From positions 1,674,001-1,738,000 of the forward strand of contig NW_027488377.1 in assembly GCF_051014445.1 (NCBI RefSeq): 64,000 bases of DNA. The letters run 5' to 3'. The position numbers were made by a program, and so were the translations under genes. Below, one piece after another: positions 1 to 11,854 of the stretch (position 1 is its first letter; every line of letters starts with the position of its first letter). The notes under the pieces were generated by a model that saw only the letters and a list, made by a program, of their open reading frames with translations, made no database searches and was not told the DNA's origin. Source of the DNA: Colletes latitarsis. Lineage: Eukaryota > Arthropoda > Insecta > Hymenoptera > Colletidae.

Positions 1-604
1 ATCACCTGGCTCATACTTTCGCAATTTTCGCATACTTGTTGGCCAGATCCTTGGGTTTTTCTGATTTGGATTACGTAATAATGTGGTACCACACCAAAAC
101 AGTCAATTAAACCTGGTTCCGATTAATATTTTAGAGGACAACGCCGGTTATTTCTGGGTTAGGTCTGGTATTTGCCATCATCTGTCTCATCCTTTCGCAT
201 ACTTCGTATACTTGTTGGCCTGATCCTGGGTTTTTTCTGGTTTGGATTACGTAGAAGTGTGGTACCACACCGAAACAGTCAATTAAACCTGGTTGCGATT
301 ATTATTTTAGAGGATAACGCCGGTTATGTCTGGGTTAGGTCTGGTATTAGTAACCATCTGTCTCATACTTTCGCATTTTTCGCATACTTGAATGGCCAGA
401 GCCATAGCTTTTTCTAGTTTGGATCACGTAGTAATGTGGCACCACGCCGATACAGTCAATTAAACCTGGTTCCGATTAATATTTTAGAGGACAACGTCGG
501 TTATGTCTGGGTTAGGTCTGATAATTGTCAATCATCATCCTCTTGCTTTCGCATTTCTCGCATACTTGTTGGCCAGATCCTGGGTTTTTTCTGATTTAGA
601 TTAC
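1..604. repeat. Left edge: HOR-A type monomers
   Basis: The first ~170 bases match the monomer around 4931-5100 and 1411-1560. The next part (172-417) matches 8434-8679 and its HOR-A copies, and 430-600 matches about 8690-8870. This is HOR-A type sequence cut by the window edge. It has no coding content. Confidence 0.8.
82..93. repeat. 12-bp perfect palindrome TGTGGTACCACA (first of hundreds)
   Basis: TGTGGTACCACA equals its own reverse complement and contains a GGTACC (KpnI/Acc65I) site. It recurs once per monomer, for example at 1140-1151, 1316-1327 and 2021-2032. Common variants are GTGGCACCAC, GTGGGACCAC, GTGGTACCAA, GTGGTACTAC and the symmetric GTGGCGCCAC. It could be a protein-binding site or a small cruciform or hairpin. 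Its function is unknown. Confidence 0.9.
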
Positions 605-1492
605 GCAGTAATGTGGTACCACACTGAAACAGACAATTAAACCTGGTTCCGATTAATATTTTAGAGAACAACGCCGGTTATGTCTGGGTTAGGACTGGTA
701 TTTGCAATCATCTGACTCATACTTTCGCATTCTTCGCATACTTGTTGGCCAGATCCTGGGTTTTTTCCCGTTAGGATTACGTAGTAATGTGGTACCACAC
801 CGAAACTGCCAGTTAAACCTGCTTCCGATTAATATTTTAGTGGATCACGCCGGTTATGTCTGGGTTAGTTCTGCTATTTGCCATCATCTAGCTCATCCTC
901 TCGCATTTTTCGCATACTTGTTGGCCAGATCCTGGGCTTGTGCAGATTTGGATCACGTAGTAATGTGGTACCACACTGAAGGGGTCAATTGAACCTGGTT
1001 CCGATTAATATTTCAGAGGATAACGCCGGTTATGTCTGGGTTAGGTCTGGTATTTGCAATGATCTGCCTCATACTTTCGCATTTTTTGCATTCTTGTTGG
1101 CCAGATCCTGGGATTTTTCTGATTTGGATCACGTAGAAATGTGGTACCACACCGAAACAGGCGATTAAACCTGGTTGCGACTAATATTTTTGAGGATAAC
1201 ACCGGTTATATCTGGGTTACGTCTGATAATTGCAATTATCATCCTCTTGCTTTCTCATTTCTCGCATACTTGTTGGCCAGATCCTGGGTTTTTTCTGATT
1301 TAGATAACGCAGTAATGTGGTACCACACCGAACCAGTCAATTAAACCTGGTTCCGATTAATATTTTAGAGGATAACGCCGGTTATGTCTGGGTTAGTTCT
1401 AGTATTTGCAATCACCTGGCTCATACTTTCGCAATTTTCGCATACTTGTTGGCCAGATCCTTGGGTTTTTCTGATTTGGATTACGTAATAAT
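605..1492. repeat. Block P copy 1 (5 monomers), repeated at 4125-5012
   Basis: This block is marked by a monomer reading TTTTTTCCCGTTAGGATTAC (near 763) and by GGGGTCAATTGAACC (near 980). The same markers lie 3,520 bp later, exactly 20 monomers, near 4283 and 4500. The two copies are nearly identical, with scattered single-base changes such as GGACTGGTATTT versus GGTCTGGTAGTT. The marker monomer was not seen again after 4.5 kb. Confidence 0.85.
1316..1491 (+). repeat. Reference class I monomer (176 bp)
   Basis: This is a representative monomer, counted from the first T of the palindrome. Typical monomer positions are: 1-12 palindrome TGTGGTACCACA; 24-28 CAATT; 31-40 CCTGGTTCCG; 41-52 an AT-rich stretch; 57-70 the dyad ATAAC-GCCG-GTTAT; 71-88 two TCTGG-containing words around GGGTTAGG; 112-119 and 121-128 TTTCGCAT twice; 135-140 TGGCCA; about 164-171 GATCACGT. 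This copy differs slightly, with TCGCAATTTTCGC in the direct-repeat part. A typical monomer is about 43% GC with 7 CpG. The orientation is arbitrary and does not imply transcription. Confidence 0.95.
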
Positions 1493-1668
1493 GTGGTACC
1501 ACACCAAAACAGTCAATTAAACCTGGTTCCGATTAATATTTTAGAGGACAACGCCGGTTATTTCTGGGTTAGTTCTAGTATTTGCAATCACCTGGCTCAT
1601 ACTTTCGCAATTTTCGCATACTTGTTGGCCAGATCCTTGGGTTTTTCTGATTTGGATTACGTAATAAT
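1493..1668. repeat. Extra duplicated monomer
   Basis: Two successive monomers, about 1385-1560 and 1561-1736, both carry CAATCACCTGGCTC, TCGCAATTTTCGC, CCTTGGGTTTTTCTG and ACACCAAAACAG. They look like a fresh single-monomer duplication. The second copy of this region (near 4837-5012) has only one such monomer, which is why the block spacing falls from 3,520 to 3,344 bp here. Confidence 0.85.
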
Positions 1669-2980
1669 GTGGTACCACACCAAAACAGTCAATTAAACCT
1701 GGTTCCGATTAATATTTTAGAGGACAACGCCGGTTATTTCTGGATTAGGTCTGGTATTTGCCATCATCTGTCTCATCCTTTCGCATACTTCGTATACTTG
1801 TTGGCCAGATCCTGGGTTTTTTCTGGTTTGGATTACGTAGTAATGTGGCACCACGCCGAAACAGTCAATTAAACCTGGTTCCGATTAATATTTTAGAGGA
1901 CAACGTCGGTTATGTCTGGGTTAGGTCTGATAATTGTCAATCATCATCCTCTTGCTTTCGCGTTTCTCGCATACTTGTTGGCCAGATCCTGGGTTTTTTC
2001 TGATTTAGATTTCGCAGTAATGTGGTACCACACCGAACCAGTCAACTAAACCTGGTTCCGATTAATATTTTAGAGGATAACGCCGGTTATGTCTGGGTTA
2101 GTTCTAGTATTTGCAATCATCTGGCTCATACTTTCGCATTTTTCGCATACTTGTTGGCCAGATCCTCTGCTTTTGCTGATTTGGATCACGTAGTAATGCA
2201 GTATCACACTGAAGGGCTCAATTAAACCTGGTTCCGATTAATATTTTAGAGGATAACGCCGGTTATGTCTGGGTTAGTTCTGGTATTTGCAATCATCTGG
2301 CTCATACTTTCGCAATTTTCGCATACTTGTTGGCCAGATCCTGGGTTTTTCCGGTTTGGATCACGTAGTAATGTGGTACCACACTGGAACAGTGAATGAA
2401 TCCTGTTTCCGATTAATGTTTTCGAGGATAACGCCGGTTATGTCTGGGTTAGTTCTGGTATTTGCAGTGATCTGCCTCATACTTTCGCATTTTTTGCATT
2501 CTTGTTGGCCAGATCCTGGGATTTTTCTGATTTGGATCACGTAGAAATGTGGTACCACACCGAAACAGGCGATTAAACCTGGTTGCGACTAATATTTTTG
2601 AGGATAACACCGGTTATGTCTGGGTTACGTCGATAATTGCAATTATCATCCTCTTGCTTTCTCATTTCTCGCATACTTGTTGGCCAGATCCTGGGTTGTT
2701 TCTGATTTAGATAACGCAGTAATGTGGTACCACACCGAACCAGTCAATTAAACCTGGTTCCGATTAATATTTTAGAGGATAACGCCGGTTATGTCTGGGT
2801 TAGTTCTAGTATTTGCAATCATCTGGCTCATACTTTCGCATTCTTCGCAAACTTGTTGGCCAGATCCTGGGTTTTTTCCGGTTTGGATCGCGTAGTAATG
2901 CGGTACCACACTGGAACAGTCAATTAATCCTGTTTCCGATTAATATTTTAGAAGATAACGCCGGTTATGTCTGGGTTAGG
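1669..2980. repeat. Partial HOR-A copy, matches 5013-6325
   Basis: Markers recur 3,344-3,345 bp later: GCAGTATCACACTGAAGGG at about 2197 and 5542, and GTGAATGAATCCTG at about 2391 and 5735. Homology ends near 2980, where this copy continues into TGCTTTGGATCACGTAGTAT monomers instead of the monomer with the 11-bp deletion. A small local deletion (GTCGATAATTG for GTCTGATAATTG) occurs at about 2628. Confidence 0.8.
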
Positions 2981-4124
2981 TGTGGTATTTGCCATCATCT
3001 ATCTCATACTTTCGCATTTTTCGCATACTTGTTGGCCAGATCCTGGGTTTTTTCTGCTTTGGATCACGTAGTATTGTGGTACCACACCGAAAAAGTTTAT
3101 TAAACCTGGTTCCGATTAATATTTTAGAGGATAACGCCGGTTATGTCTGGGTTAGGTCTGGTATTTACAATCATCTGAATCATACTTTCGCATTTTTCGC
3201 ATACTTCTTGGCCAGATCCTGGGTTTTTTCTGGTTTGGATCACATAGTAATGTGGTACCACACCGAAACAGTCAATTAAAGCTGGTTTCGATCAATATTT
3301 TAGGGGGAAACACCGGTTATGTCTGGGTTATGTCTGGTGTTTGCCATCATCTGACTCATACTTTCGCATTCTTCGCATACTTGAATGGCCAGATCCTGGG
3401 CGCTTGCTGATTTCGATCGCGTAGTAATGTGGTACCACACCGAAGCAGTCAATTAAACTTGGTTACGATTAGTATTTTAAAGGAGAACGCCGGTTATGTC
3501 TGGGTTAGGTCAGGTACTTGCCATCATCTGCCTCATACTTTCGCATTTTTTGCATTCTTGCTGGCCAAATCCTGGGTTTTTTCCGGTTTCGATCACGTAG
3601 TAATGTGGTACCACACAGAAACAGTCAATTAAACCTGGTTCCGATTAATATTTTAGAGAACAACGCCGGTTAGGTTTGTCTTAGGTCTGGTATTTGCAAT
3701 CTTCTGCCTCATACTTTCGCATTCTTCGCATACTTGTTGGCCAGATCCTGGGTTTTTTATGGTTTGGATCACGTAGTAATGTGGTACCACACCGAAACAG
3801 TCGCTTAAACCTGGTTGCGATTAATATTTTAAAGGATAACGGCGGTTATGTCTCGGTTAGGACTGGTATTTTCAATCATCTGGCTCATACTTTCGCATTT
3901 TTCGCATACTTATTGTCTATATCTTGGGTTTTTTCATGTTTGGATTACATAGTAATGTGGTACCACACCGGAACAGTCAATTAAACCTGGTTGCGATTAA
4001 TATTTTAGAGGATAACGCCGGTTATGACTGGGTTAGGTCAGGTACTTGCCATCATCTGCCTCATACTTTCGCATTTTTTGCACTCTTGTTGGCCAAATCC
4101 TGGGTTTTTTCCGGTTTCGATCAC
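2981..4124. repeat. Diverged monomers between blocks
   Basis: This stretch holds monomers not seen elsewhere in the same order. It includes a class II monomer near 3284 (GCTGGTTTCGATCAATATTT then AGGGGGAAACACC) and monomers with GGTACTTGCCATCATCTGCC (near 3510 and 4044). A monomer at about 3905-3920 has TATTGTCTATATC in place of TTGTTGGCCAGATC. The 3000-3100 part matches about 25456-25560. No genes are present. Confidence 0.75.
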
Positions 4125-5012
4125 GTAGTAATGTGGTACCACACTGAAACAGACAATTAAACCTGGTTCCGATTAATATTTTAGAGAACAACGCCGGTTA
4201 TGTCTGGGTTAGGTCTGGTAGTTGCAATCATCTGACTCATACTTTCGCATTCTTCGCATACTTGTTGGCCAGATCCTGGGTTTTTTCCCGTTAGGATTAC
4301 GTAGTAATGTGGTACCACACCGAAACTGCCAGTTAAACCTGCTTCCGATTAATATTTTAGTGGATCACGCCGGTTATGTCTGGGTTAGTTCTGCTATTTG
4401 CCATCATCTAGCTCATCCTCTCGCATTTTTCGCATACTTGTTGGCCAGATCCTGGGCTTGTGCAGATTTGGATCACGTAGTAATGTGGTACCACACTGAA
4501 GGGGTCAATTGAACCTGGTTCCGATTAATATTTCAGAGGATAACGCCGGTTATGTCTGGGTTAGGTCTGGTATTTGCAATGATCTGCCTCATACTTTCGC
4601 ATTTTTTGCATTCTTGTTGGCCAGATCCTGGGATTTTTCTGATTTGGATCACGTAGAAATGTGGTACCACACCGAAACAGGCGATTAAACCTGGTTGCGA
4701 CTAATATTTTTGAGGATAACACCGGTTATATCTGGGTTACGTCTGATAATTGCAATTGTCATCCTCTTGCTTTCTCTTTTCTCGCATACTTGTTGGCCAG
4801 ATCCTGGGTTTTTTCTGATTTAGATAACGCAGTAATGTGGTACCACACCGAACCAGTCAATTAAACCTGGTTCCGATTAATATTTTAGAGGATAACGCCG
4901 GTTATGTCTGGATTAGTTCTAGTATTTGCAATCACCTGGCTCATACTTTCGCAATTTTCGCATACTTGTTGGCCAGATCCTTGGGTTTTTCTGATTTGGA
5001 TTACGTAATAAT
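4125..5012. repeat. Block P copy 2
   Basis: This is the second copy of the 605-1492 block, 3,520 bp downstream. It joins directly onto HOR-A copy 1. Confidence 0.85.
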
Positions 5013-6419
5013 GTGGTACCACACCAAAACAGTCAATTAAACCTGGTTCCGATTAATATTTTAGAGGACAACGCCGGTTATTTCTGGGTTAGGTCTGGTA
5101 TTTGCCATCATCTGTCTCATCCTTTCGCATACTTCGTATACTTGTTGGCCAGATCCTGGGTTTTTTCTGGTTTGGATTACGTAGAAGTGTGGTACCACAC
5201 CGAAACAGTCAATTAAACCTGGTTGCGATTATTATTTTAGAGGATAACGCCGGTTATGTCTGGGTTAGGTCTGATAATTGTCAATCATCATCCTCTTGCT
5301 TTCGCATTTCTCGCATACTTGTTGGCCAGATCCTGGGTTTTTTCTGATTTAGATTACGCAGTAATGTGGTACCACACCGAACCAGTCAACTAAACCTGGT
5401 TCCGATTAATATTTTAGAGGATAACGCCGGTTATGTCTGGGTTAGTTCTAGTATTTGCAATCATCTGGCTCATACTTTCGCATTTTTCGCATACTTGTTG
5501 GCCAGATCCTCTGCTTTTGCTGATTTGGATCACGTAGTAATGCAGTATCACACTGAAGGGCTCAATTAAACCTGGTTCCGATTAATATTTTAGAGGATAA
5601 CGCCGGTTATGTCTGGGTTAGTTCTGGTATTTGCAATCATCTGGCTCATACTTTCGCAATTTTCGCATACTTGTTGGCCAGATCCTGGGTTTTTCCGGTT
5701 TGGATCACGTAGTAATGTGGTACCACACTGGAACAGTGAATGAATCCTGTTTCCGATTAATGTTTTCGAGGATAACGCCGGTTATGTCTGGGTTAGTTCT
5801 GGTATTTGCAGTGATCTGCCTCATACTTTCGCATTTTTTGCATTCTTGTTGGCCAGATCCTGGGATTTTTCTGATTTGGATCACGTAGAAATGTGGTACC
5901 ACACCGAAACAGGCGATTAAACCTGGTTGCGACTAATATTTTTGAGGATAACACCGGTTATGTCTGGGTTACGTCTGATAATTGCAATTATCATCCTCTT
6001 GCTTTCTCATTTCTCGCATACTTGTTGGCCAGATCCTGGGTTTTTTCTGATTTAGATAACGCAGTAATGTGGTACCACACCGAACCAGTCAATTAAACCT
6101 GGTTCCGATTAATATTTTAGAGGATAACGCCGGTTATGTCTGGGTTAGTTCTAGTATTTGCAATCATCTGGCTCATACTTTCGCATTCTTCGCAAACTTG
6201 TTGGCCAGATCCTGGGTTTTTTCCGGTTTGGATCGCGTAGTAATGCGGTACCACACTGGAACAGTCAATTAATCCTGTTTCCGATTAATATTTTAGAAGA
6301 TAACGCCGGTTATGTCTGGGTTAGGTCTGGTATTTGCCATCATCTATCTCATACTTTCGCATTTTTCGCATACTTGTTGGCCAGATCCTGGGTTTTTTCT
6401 GATTTGGATCATGTAGCAA

Positions 6420-6583
6420 TGTGGTACCACACTGGAACAGTCAATTAAACCTGGTTCCGCTTAATATGTTAGAGGATAGCGCCGGTAATGTCTTGTATTT
6501 GCCATCATCTGACTCATACTTTCGCATTCTTCGCAAACTTGTTGGCCAGATCCTGGGTCTTTCTGCTTTGGATCACGTAGTAT
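6420..6583. repeat. Short monomer with an 11-bp internal deletion
   Basis: The usual GTCTGGGTTAGGTCTGGTAT is reduced to GTCTTGTAT, and the adjoining GGTTATG reads GGTAATG. The same deletion marks the monomers starting at 9929, 13439, 16949, 19404, 20097 and 25190, which are about 165 bp long. This copy is 164 bp because of one further base lost. It is a useful tag for following HOR-A derived blocks. Confidence 0.9.
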
Positions 6584-7285
6584 TGTGGTACCACACCGAA
6601 AAAGTTTATTAAACCTGGTTCCGATTAATATTTTAGAGGATAACGCTGGTTATGTCTGGGTTAGTTCTGGTATTTGCAATCATCTGGCTCATACTTTCGC
6701 ATTCTTAGCGTACTTGTTGGCCAGATCCTGGGTTTTTTCCGGTTTGGATTACGTAGTAATGCGGTACCACACCGAAACTGTCAATTAAACCTGGTTGCGA
6801 TTAATATTTTAGAGGACAACGCCGGTTATGTCTGGGTTAGTCCTGCTATTTGCAATCATCTGGCTCATACTTTCGCATTCTTAGCGTACTTGTTGGCCAG
6901 ATCCTGGGTTTTTCCGGTTTGGATTACGTAGTAATGCGGTACCACACCGAAACTGTCAATTAAACCTGGTTGCGATTAATATTTTAGAGGACAACGCCGG
7001 TTATGTCTGGGTTAGTTCTGCTATTTGCAATCATCTGGCTCATACTTTCGCAATTTTCGCATACTTGTTGGCCAGATCCTGGGTTTTTCCGGTTTGGATC
7101 ACGTAGTAATGTGGTACCACACTGGAACAGTCAATGAATCCTGTTTCCGATTAATATTTTCGAGGAAAACGCCGGTTATGTCTGGGTTAGTTCTCGTATT
7201 TGCAATCATCTAGTTCACACTTTCGCATTTTTCGCATACCTGTTGGCCAGATTCTGCGCTCTTGCTGATTTGGATCACGTAGTAA

Positions 7286-7461
7286 TGTGGTACCAAGCCG
7301 AAACAGTGAATTAAAGCTGGTTTCGATCAATACTTTAGGGGGACACACCGGTTATGTCTAGGTTAGGTCTGCTATTTGCCTTCATCTAGCTCATACTTTC
7401 GCATTTTTCGCATACTTGTTGGCCAGATCCTGGGCTTTTGCTGATTTGGATCACGTAGTAA
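7286..7461. repeat. Representative class II monomer
   Basis: Class II monomers read AAAGCTGGTTTCGATCAATA and then AGGGGGACACACC or AGGGGGAAACACC. Class I has AAACCTGGTTCCGATTAATA and AGAGGATAACGCC there. The palindrome of this copy is degraded to TGTGGTACCAAG. The preceding monomer ends with GCTCTTGCTGATTTGG. Sister copies start at about 10797, 14307 and 17817. Class II units also occur in every other region, including HOR-B. Confidence 0.85.
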
Positions 7462-8344
7462 TGTGGTACCACACCGAAACAGGCGATTAAACCTGGTTGC
7501 GACTAATATTTTTGAGGATAACACCGGTTATGTCTGGGTTACGTCTGATAATTGCAATTATCATCCTCTTGCTTTCTCATTTCTCGCATACTTGTTGGCC
7601 AGATCCTGGGTTTTTTCTGATTTAGATAACGCAGTAATGTGGTACCACACCGAACCAGTCAATTAAACCTGGTTCCGATTAATATTTTAGAGGATAACGC
7701 CGGTTATGTCTGGGTTAGTTCTAGTATTTGCAATCATCTGTCTCATACTTTCGCATTTTTCGCATACTTGAATGGCCAGAGCCTTAGCTTTTTCTAGTTT
7801 GGATCACGTAGTAATGTGGCACCACGCCGAAACAGTCAATTAAACCTGATTCCGATTAATATTTTAGAGGACAACGTCGGTTATGTCTGGGTTAGGTCTG
7901 GTATTTGCCATCATCTAGCTCATACTTTCGCATTTTTCGCATACATGTTGGCCAGAACCTGGGTTTTTTCAGGTTTGGATCACGTAGTATTAAGGTACCA
8001 CACTGGAACAGTCAATTAAACCTGGCTCCGATTAATATTTTAGAGGATAACGCCGGTTATGTCTGGGTTAGGTCTGCTATTTGCCATCATCGAGCTCATA
8101 CTTTCGCATTTTTCGCAAACTCGTTGGCCAGATCCTGGGCTTTTGCTGATTTGTATCACGTAGAAATGTGGTACCACACCGAAACAGGCGATTAAACCTG
8201 GTTGCGATTAATATTTTTGAGGATAACACCGGTTAGGTCTGGGTTACGTCTGATAATTGTCAATCATGATCCTCTTGCTTTCGCATTTGTCGCATACTTG
8301 TTGGCCAGATCCTGGGTTCTTTCTGATTTGGCTTACGTAGTAAT

Positions 8345-11300
8345 GTGGTACCATACCGAAACAGTCAACTAAACCGGGTTCCGATTAATATTTTGGAGGA
8401 TAACGCCGGTTATTTCTGGGTTAGGTCTGGTATTTGCCATCATCTGTCTCATCCTTTCGCATACTTCGTATACTTGTTGGCCAGATCCTGGGTTTTTTCT
8501 GGTTTGGATTACGTAGAAGTGTGGTACCACACCGAAACAGTCAATTAAACCTGGTTGCGATTATTATTTTAGAGGATAACGCCGGTTATGTCTGGGTTAG
8601 GTCTGGTATTAGTAACCATCTGTCTCATACTTTCGCATTTTTCGCATACTTGAATGGCCAGAGCCATAGCTTTTTCTAGTTTGGATCACGTAGTAATGTG
8701 GCACCACGCCGAAACAGTCAATTAAACCTGGTTCCGATTAATATTTTAGAGGACAACGTCGGTTATGTCTGGGTTAGGTCTGATAATTGTCAATCATCAT
8801 CCTCTTGCTTTCGCATTTCTCGCATACTTGTTGGCCAGATCCTGGGTTTTTTCTGATTTAGATTACGCAGTAATGTGGTACCACACCGAACCAGTCAACT
8901 AAACCTGGTTCCGATTAATATTTTAGAGGATAACGCCGGTTATGTCTGGGTTAGTTCTAGTATTTGCAATCATCTGGCTCATACTTTCGCATTTTTCGCA
9001 TACTTGTTGGCCAGATCCTCTGCTTTTGCTGATTTGGATCACGTAGCAATGCAGTATCACACTGGAGGGCTCAATTAAACCTGGTTCCGATTAATATTTT
9101 AGAGGATAACGCCGGTTATGTCTGGGTTAGTTCTGGTATTTGCAATCATCTGGCTCATACTTTCGCAATTTTCGCATACTTGTTGGCCAGATCCTGGGTT
9201 TTTCCGGTTTGGATCACGTAGTAATGTGGTACCACACAGGAACAGTGAATGAATCCTGTTTCCGATTAATGTTTTCGAGGATAACGCCGGTTATGTCTGG
9301 GTTAGTTCTGGTATTTGCAGTGATCTGCCTCATACTTTCGCATTTTTTGCATTCTTGTTGGCCAGATCCTGGGATTTTTCTGATTTGGATCACGTAGAAA
9401 TGTGGTACCACACCGAAACAGGCGATTAAACCTGGTTGCGACTAATATTTTTGAGGATAACACCGGTTATGTCTGGGTTACGTCTGATAGTTGCAATTAT
9501 CATCCTCTTGCTTTCTCATTTCTCGCATACTTGTTGGCCAGATCCTGGGTTTTTTCTGATTTAGATAACGCAGTAATGTGGTACCACACCGAACCAGTCA
9601 ATTAAACCTGGTTCCGATTAATATTTTAGAGGATGACGCCGGTTATGTCTGGGTTAGTTCTAGTATTTGCAATCATCTGGCTCATACTTTCGCATTCTTC
9701 GCAAACTTGTTGGCCAGATCCTGGGTTTTTTCCGGTTTGGATCGCGTAGTAATGCGGTACCACACTGGAACAGTCAATTAATCCTGTTTCCGATTAATAT
9801 TTTAGAAGATAACGCCGGTTATGTCTGGGTTAGGTCTGGTATTTGCCATCATCTATCTCATACTTTCGCATTTTTCGCATACTTGTTGGCCAGATCCTGG
9901 GTTTTTTCTGATTTGGATCATGTAGCAATGTGGTACCACACTGGAACAGTCAATTAAACCTGGTTCCGCTTAATATGTTAGAGGATAGCGCCGGTAATGT
10001 CTTGTATTTGCCATCATCTGACTCATACTTTCGCATTCTTCGCAAACTTGTTGGCCAGATCCTGGGTTTTTTCTGCTTTGGATCACGTAGTATTGTGGTA
10101 CCACACCGAAAAAGTTTATTAAACCTGGTTCCGATTAATATTTTAGAGGATAACGCTGGTTATGTCTGGGTTAGTTCTGGTATTTGCAATCATCTGGCTC
10201 ATACTTTCGCATTCTTAGCGTACTTGTTGGCCAGATCCTGGGTTTTTTCCGGTTTGGATTACGTAGTAATGCGGTACCACACCGAAACTGTCAATTAAAC
10301 CTGGTTGCGATTAATATTTTAGAGGACAACGCCGGTTATGTCTGGGTTAGTTCTGCTATTTGCAATCATCTGGCTCATACTTTCGCATTCTTAGCGTACT
10401 TGTTGGCCAGATCCTGGGTTTTTTCCGGTTTGGATTACGTAGTAATGCGGTACCACACCAAAACTGTCAATTAAACCTGGTTGCGATTAATATTTTAGAG
10501 GACAACGCCGGTTATGTCTGGGTTAGTTCTGCTATTTGCAATCATCTGGCTCATACTTTCGCAATTTTCGCATACTTGTTGGCCAGATCCTGGGTTTTTC
10601 CGGTTTGGATCACGTAGTAATGTGGTACCACACTGGAACAGTCAATGAATCCTGTTTCCGATTAATATTTTCGAGGAAAACGCCGGTTATGTCTGGGTTA
10701 GTTCTCGTATTTGCAATCATCTAGTTCACACTTTCGCATTTTTCGCATACCTGTTGGCCAGATTCTGCGCTCTTGCTGATTTGGATCACGTAGTAATGTG
10801 GTACCAAGCCGAAACAGTGAATTAAAGCTGGTTTCGATCAATACTTTAGGGGGACACACCGGTTATGTCTAGGTTAGGTCTGCTATTTGCCTTCATCTAG
10901 CTCATACTTTCGCATTTTTCGCATACTTGTTGGCCAGATCCTGGGCTTTTGCTGATTTGGATCACGTAGTAATGTGGTACACACCGAAACAGGCGATTAA
11001 ACCTGGTTGCGACTAATATTTTTGAGGATAACACCGGTTATGTCTGGGTTACGTCTGATAATTGCAATTATCATCCTCTTGCTTTCTCATTTCTCGCATA
11101 CTTGTTGGCCAGATCCTGGGTTTTTTCTGATTTAGATAACGCAGTAATGTGGTACCACACCGAACCAGTCAATTAAACCTGGTTCCGATTAATATTTTAG
11201 AGGATAACGCCGGTTATGTCTGGGTTAGTTCTAGTATTTGCAATCATCTGTCTCATACTTTCGCATTTTTCGCATACTTGAATGGCCAGAGCCTTAGCTT

Positions 11301-11854
11301 TTTCTAGTTTGGATCACGTAGTAATGTGGCACCACGCCGAAACAGTCAATTAAACCTGATTCCGATTAATATTTTAGAGGACAACGTCGGTTATGTCTGG
11401 GTTAGGTCTGGTATTTGCCATCATCTAGCTCATACTTTCGCATTTTTCGCATACATGTTGGCCAGAACCTGGGTTTTTTCAGGTTTGGATCACGTAGTAT
11501 TAAGGTACCACACTGGAACAGTCAATTAAACCTGGCTCCGATTAATATTTTAGAGGATAACGCCGGTTATGTCTGGGTTAGGTCTGCTATTTGCCATCAT
11601 CGAGCTCATACTTTCGCATTTTTCGCAAACTCGTTGGCCAGATCCTGGGCTTTTGCTGATTTGTATCACGTAGAAATGTGGTACCACACCGAAACAGGCG
11701 ATTAAACCTGGTTGCGATTAATATTTTTGAGGATAACACCGGTTAGGTCTGGGTTACGTCTGATAATTGTCAATCATGATCCTCTTGCTTTCGCATTTGT
11801 CGCATACTTGTTGGCCAGATCCTGGGTTCTTTCTGATTTGGCTTACGTAGTAAT
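8345..11854. repeat. HOR-A copy 2 (3,510 bp, 20 monomers)
   Basis: The copy starts at a monomer reading GTGGTACCATACCG with ACTAAACCGGGTTCCG. The same start recurs at 11855, 15365 and 18877. It shares derived changes with copy 3 only: GTAGCAATGCAGTATCACAC then TGGAGGG (about 9044), GGATGACGCCGG (9631), and a 1-bp deletion in the palindrome (10973-10983, TGTGGTACACA). Confidence 0.92.

Larger units (their letters stand above)
5013..8344. repeat. HOR-A copy 1 (about 3,332 bp, one monomer short)
   Basis: It aligns with 8345-11854 but lacks one monomer near 5265-5350. There GGTCTGATAATTGTCAATC follows a class I monomer directly, instead of passing through the GAATGGCCAGAGCC monomer present at about 8640-8700. 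It carries the 11-bp-deletion monomer (start 6420), the class II monomer (start 7286) and the GTGGCACCACGCC monomer (near 7816). The shortened 6420 monomer also has a private run change (GGGTCTTTCTG). Confidence 0.85.

Noticed and set aside
82..93. Palindrome as an operator of a bacterial-type regulator
   Set aside because: It repeats every 176 bp for 64 kb without any gene, which does not fit operator use. Structural or chromatin roles are more plausible.
1381..1400. Telomere-like word GGGTTAGG in each monomer
   Set aside because: It is a single 8-base match per monomer with no tandem TTAGG or TTAGGG run anywhere. It is likely coincidental.
1316..1491. CENP-B box
   Set aside because: The best resemblance is TTTCGCATTTTTCGCA around the direct repeat. 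It has TTCG and a following CG at the right spacing, but lacks the required A and the CGGG end. I would not call it a CENP-B box.
2361..2558. Minus-strand frames of 65 and 75 codons (for example 2361-2558, 34221-34448, 52561-52788)
   Set aside because: They recur only where HOR units recur, read across monomer boundaries, and resemble no known protein. They are antisense shadows of the satellite.
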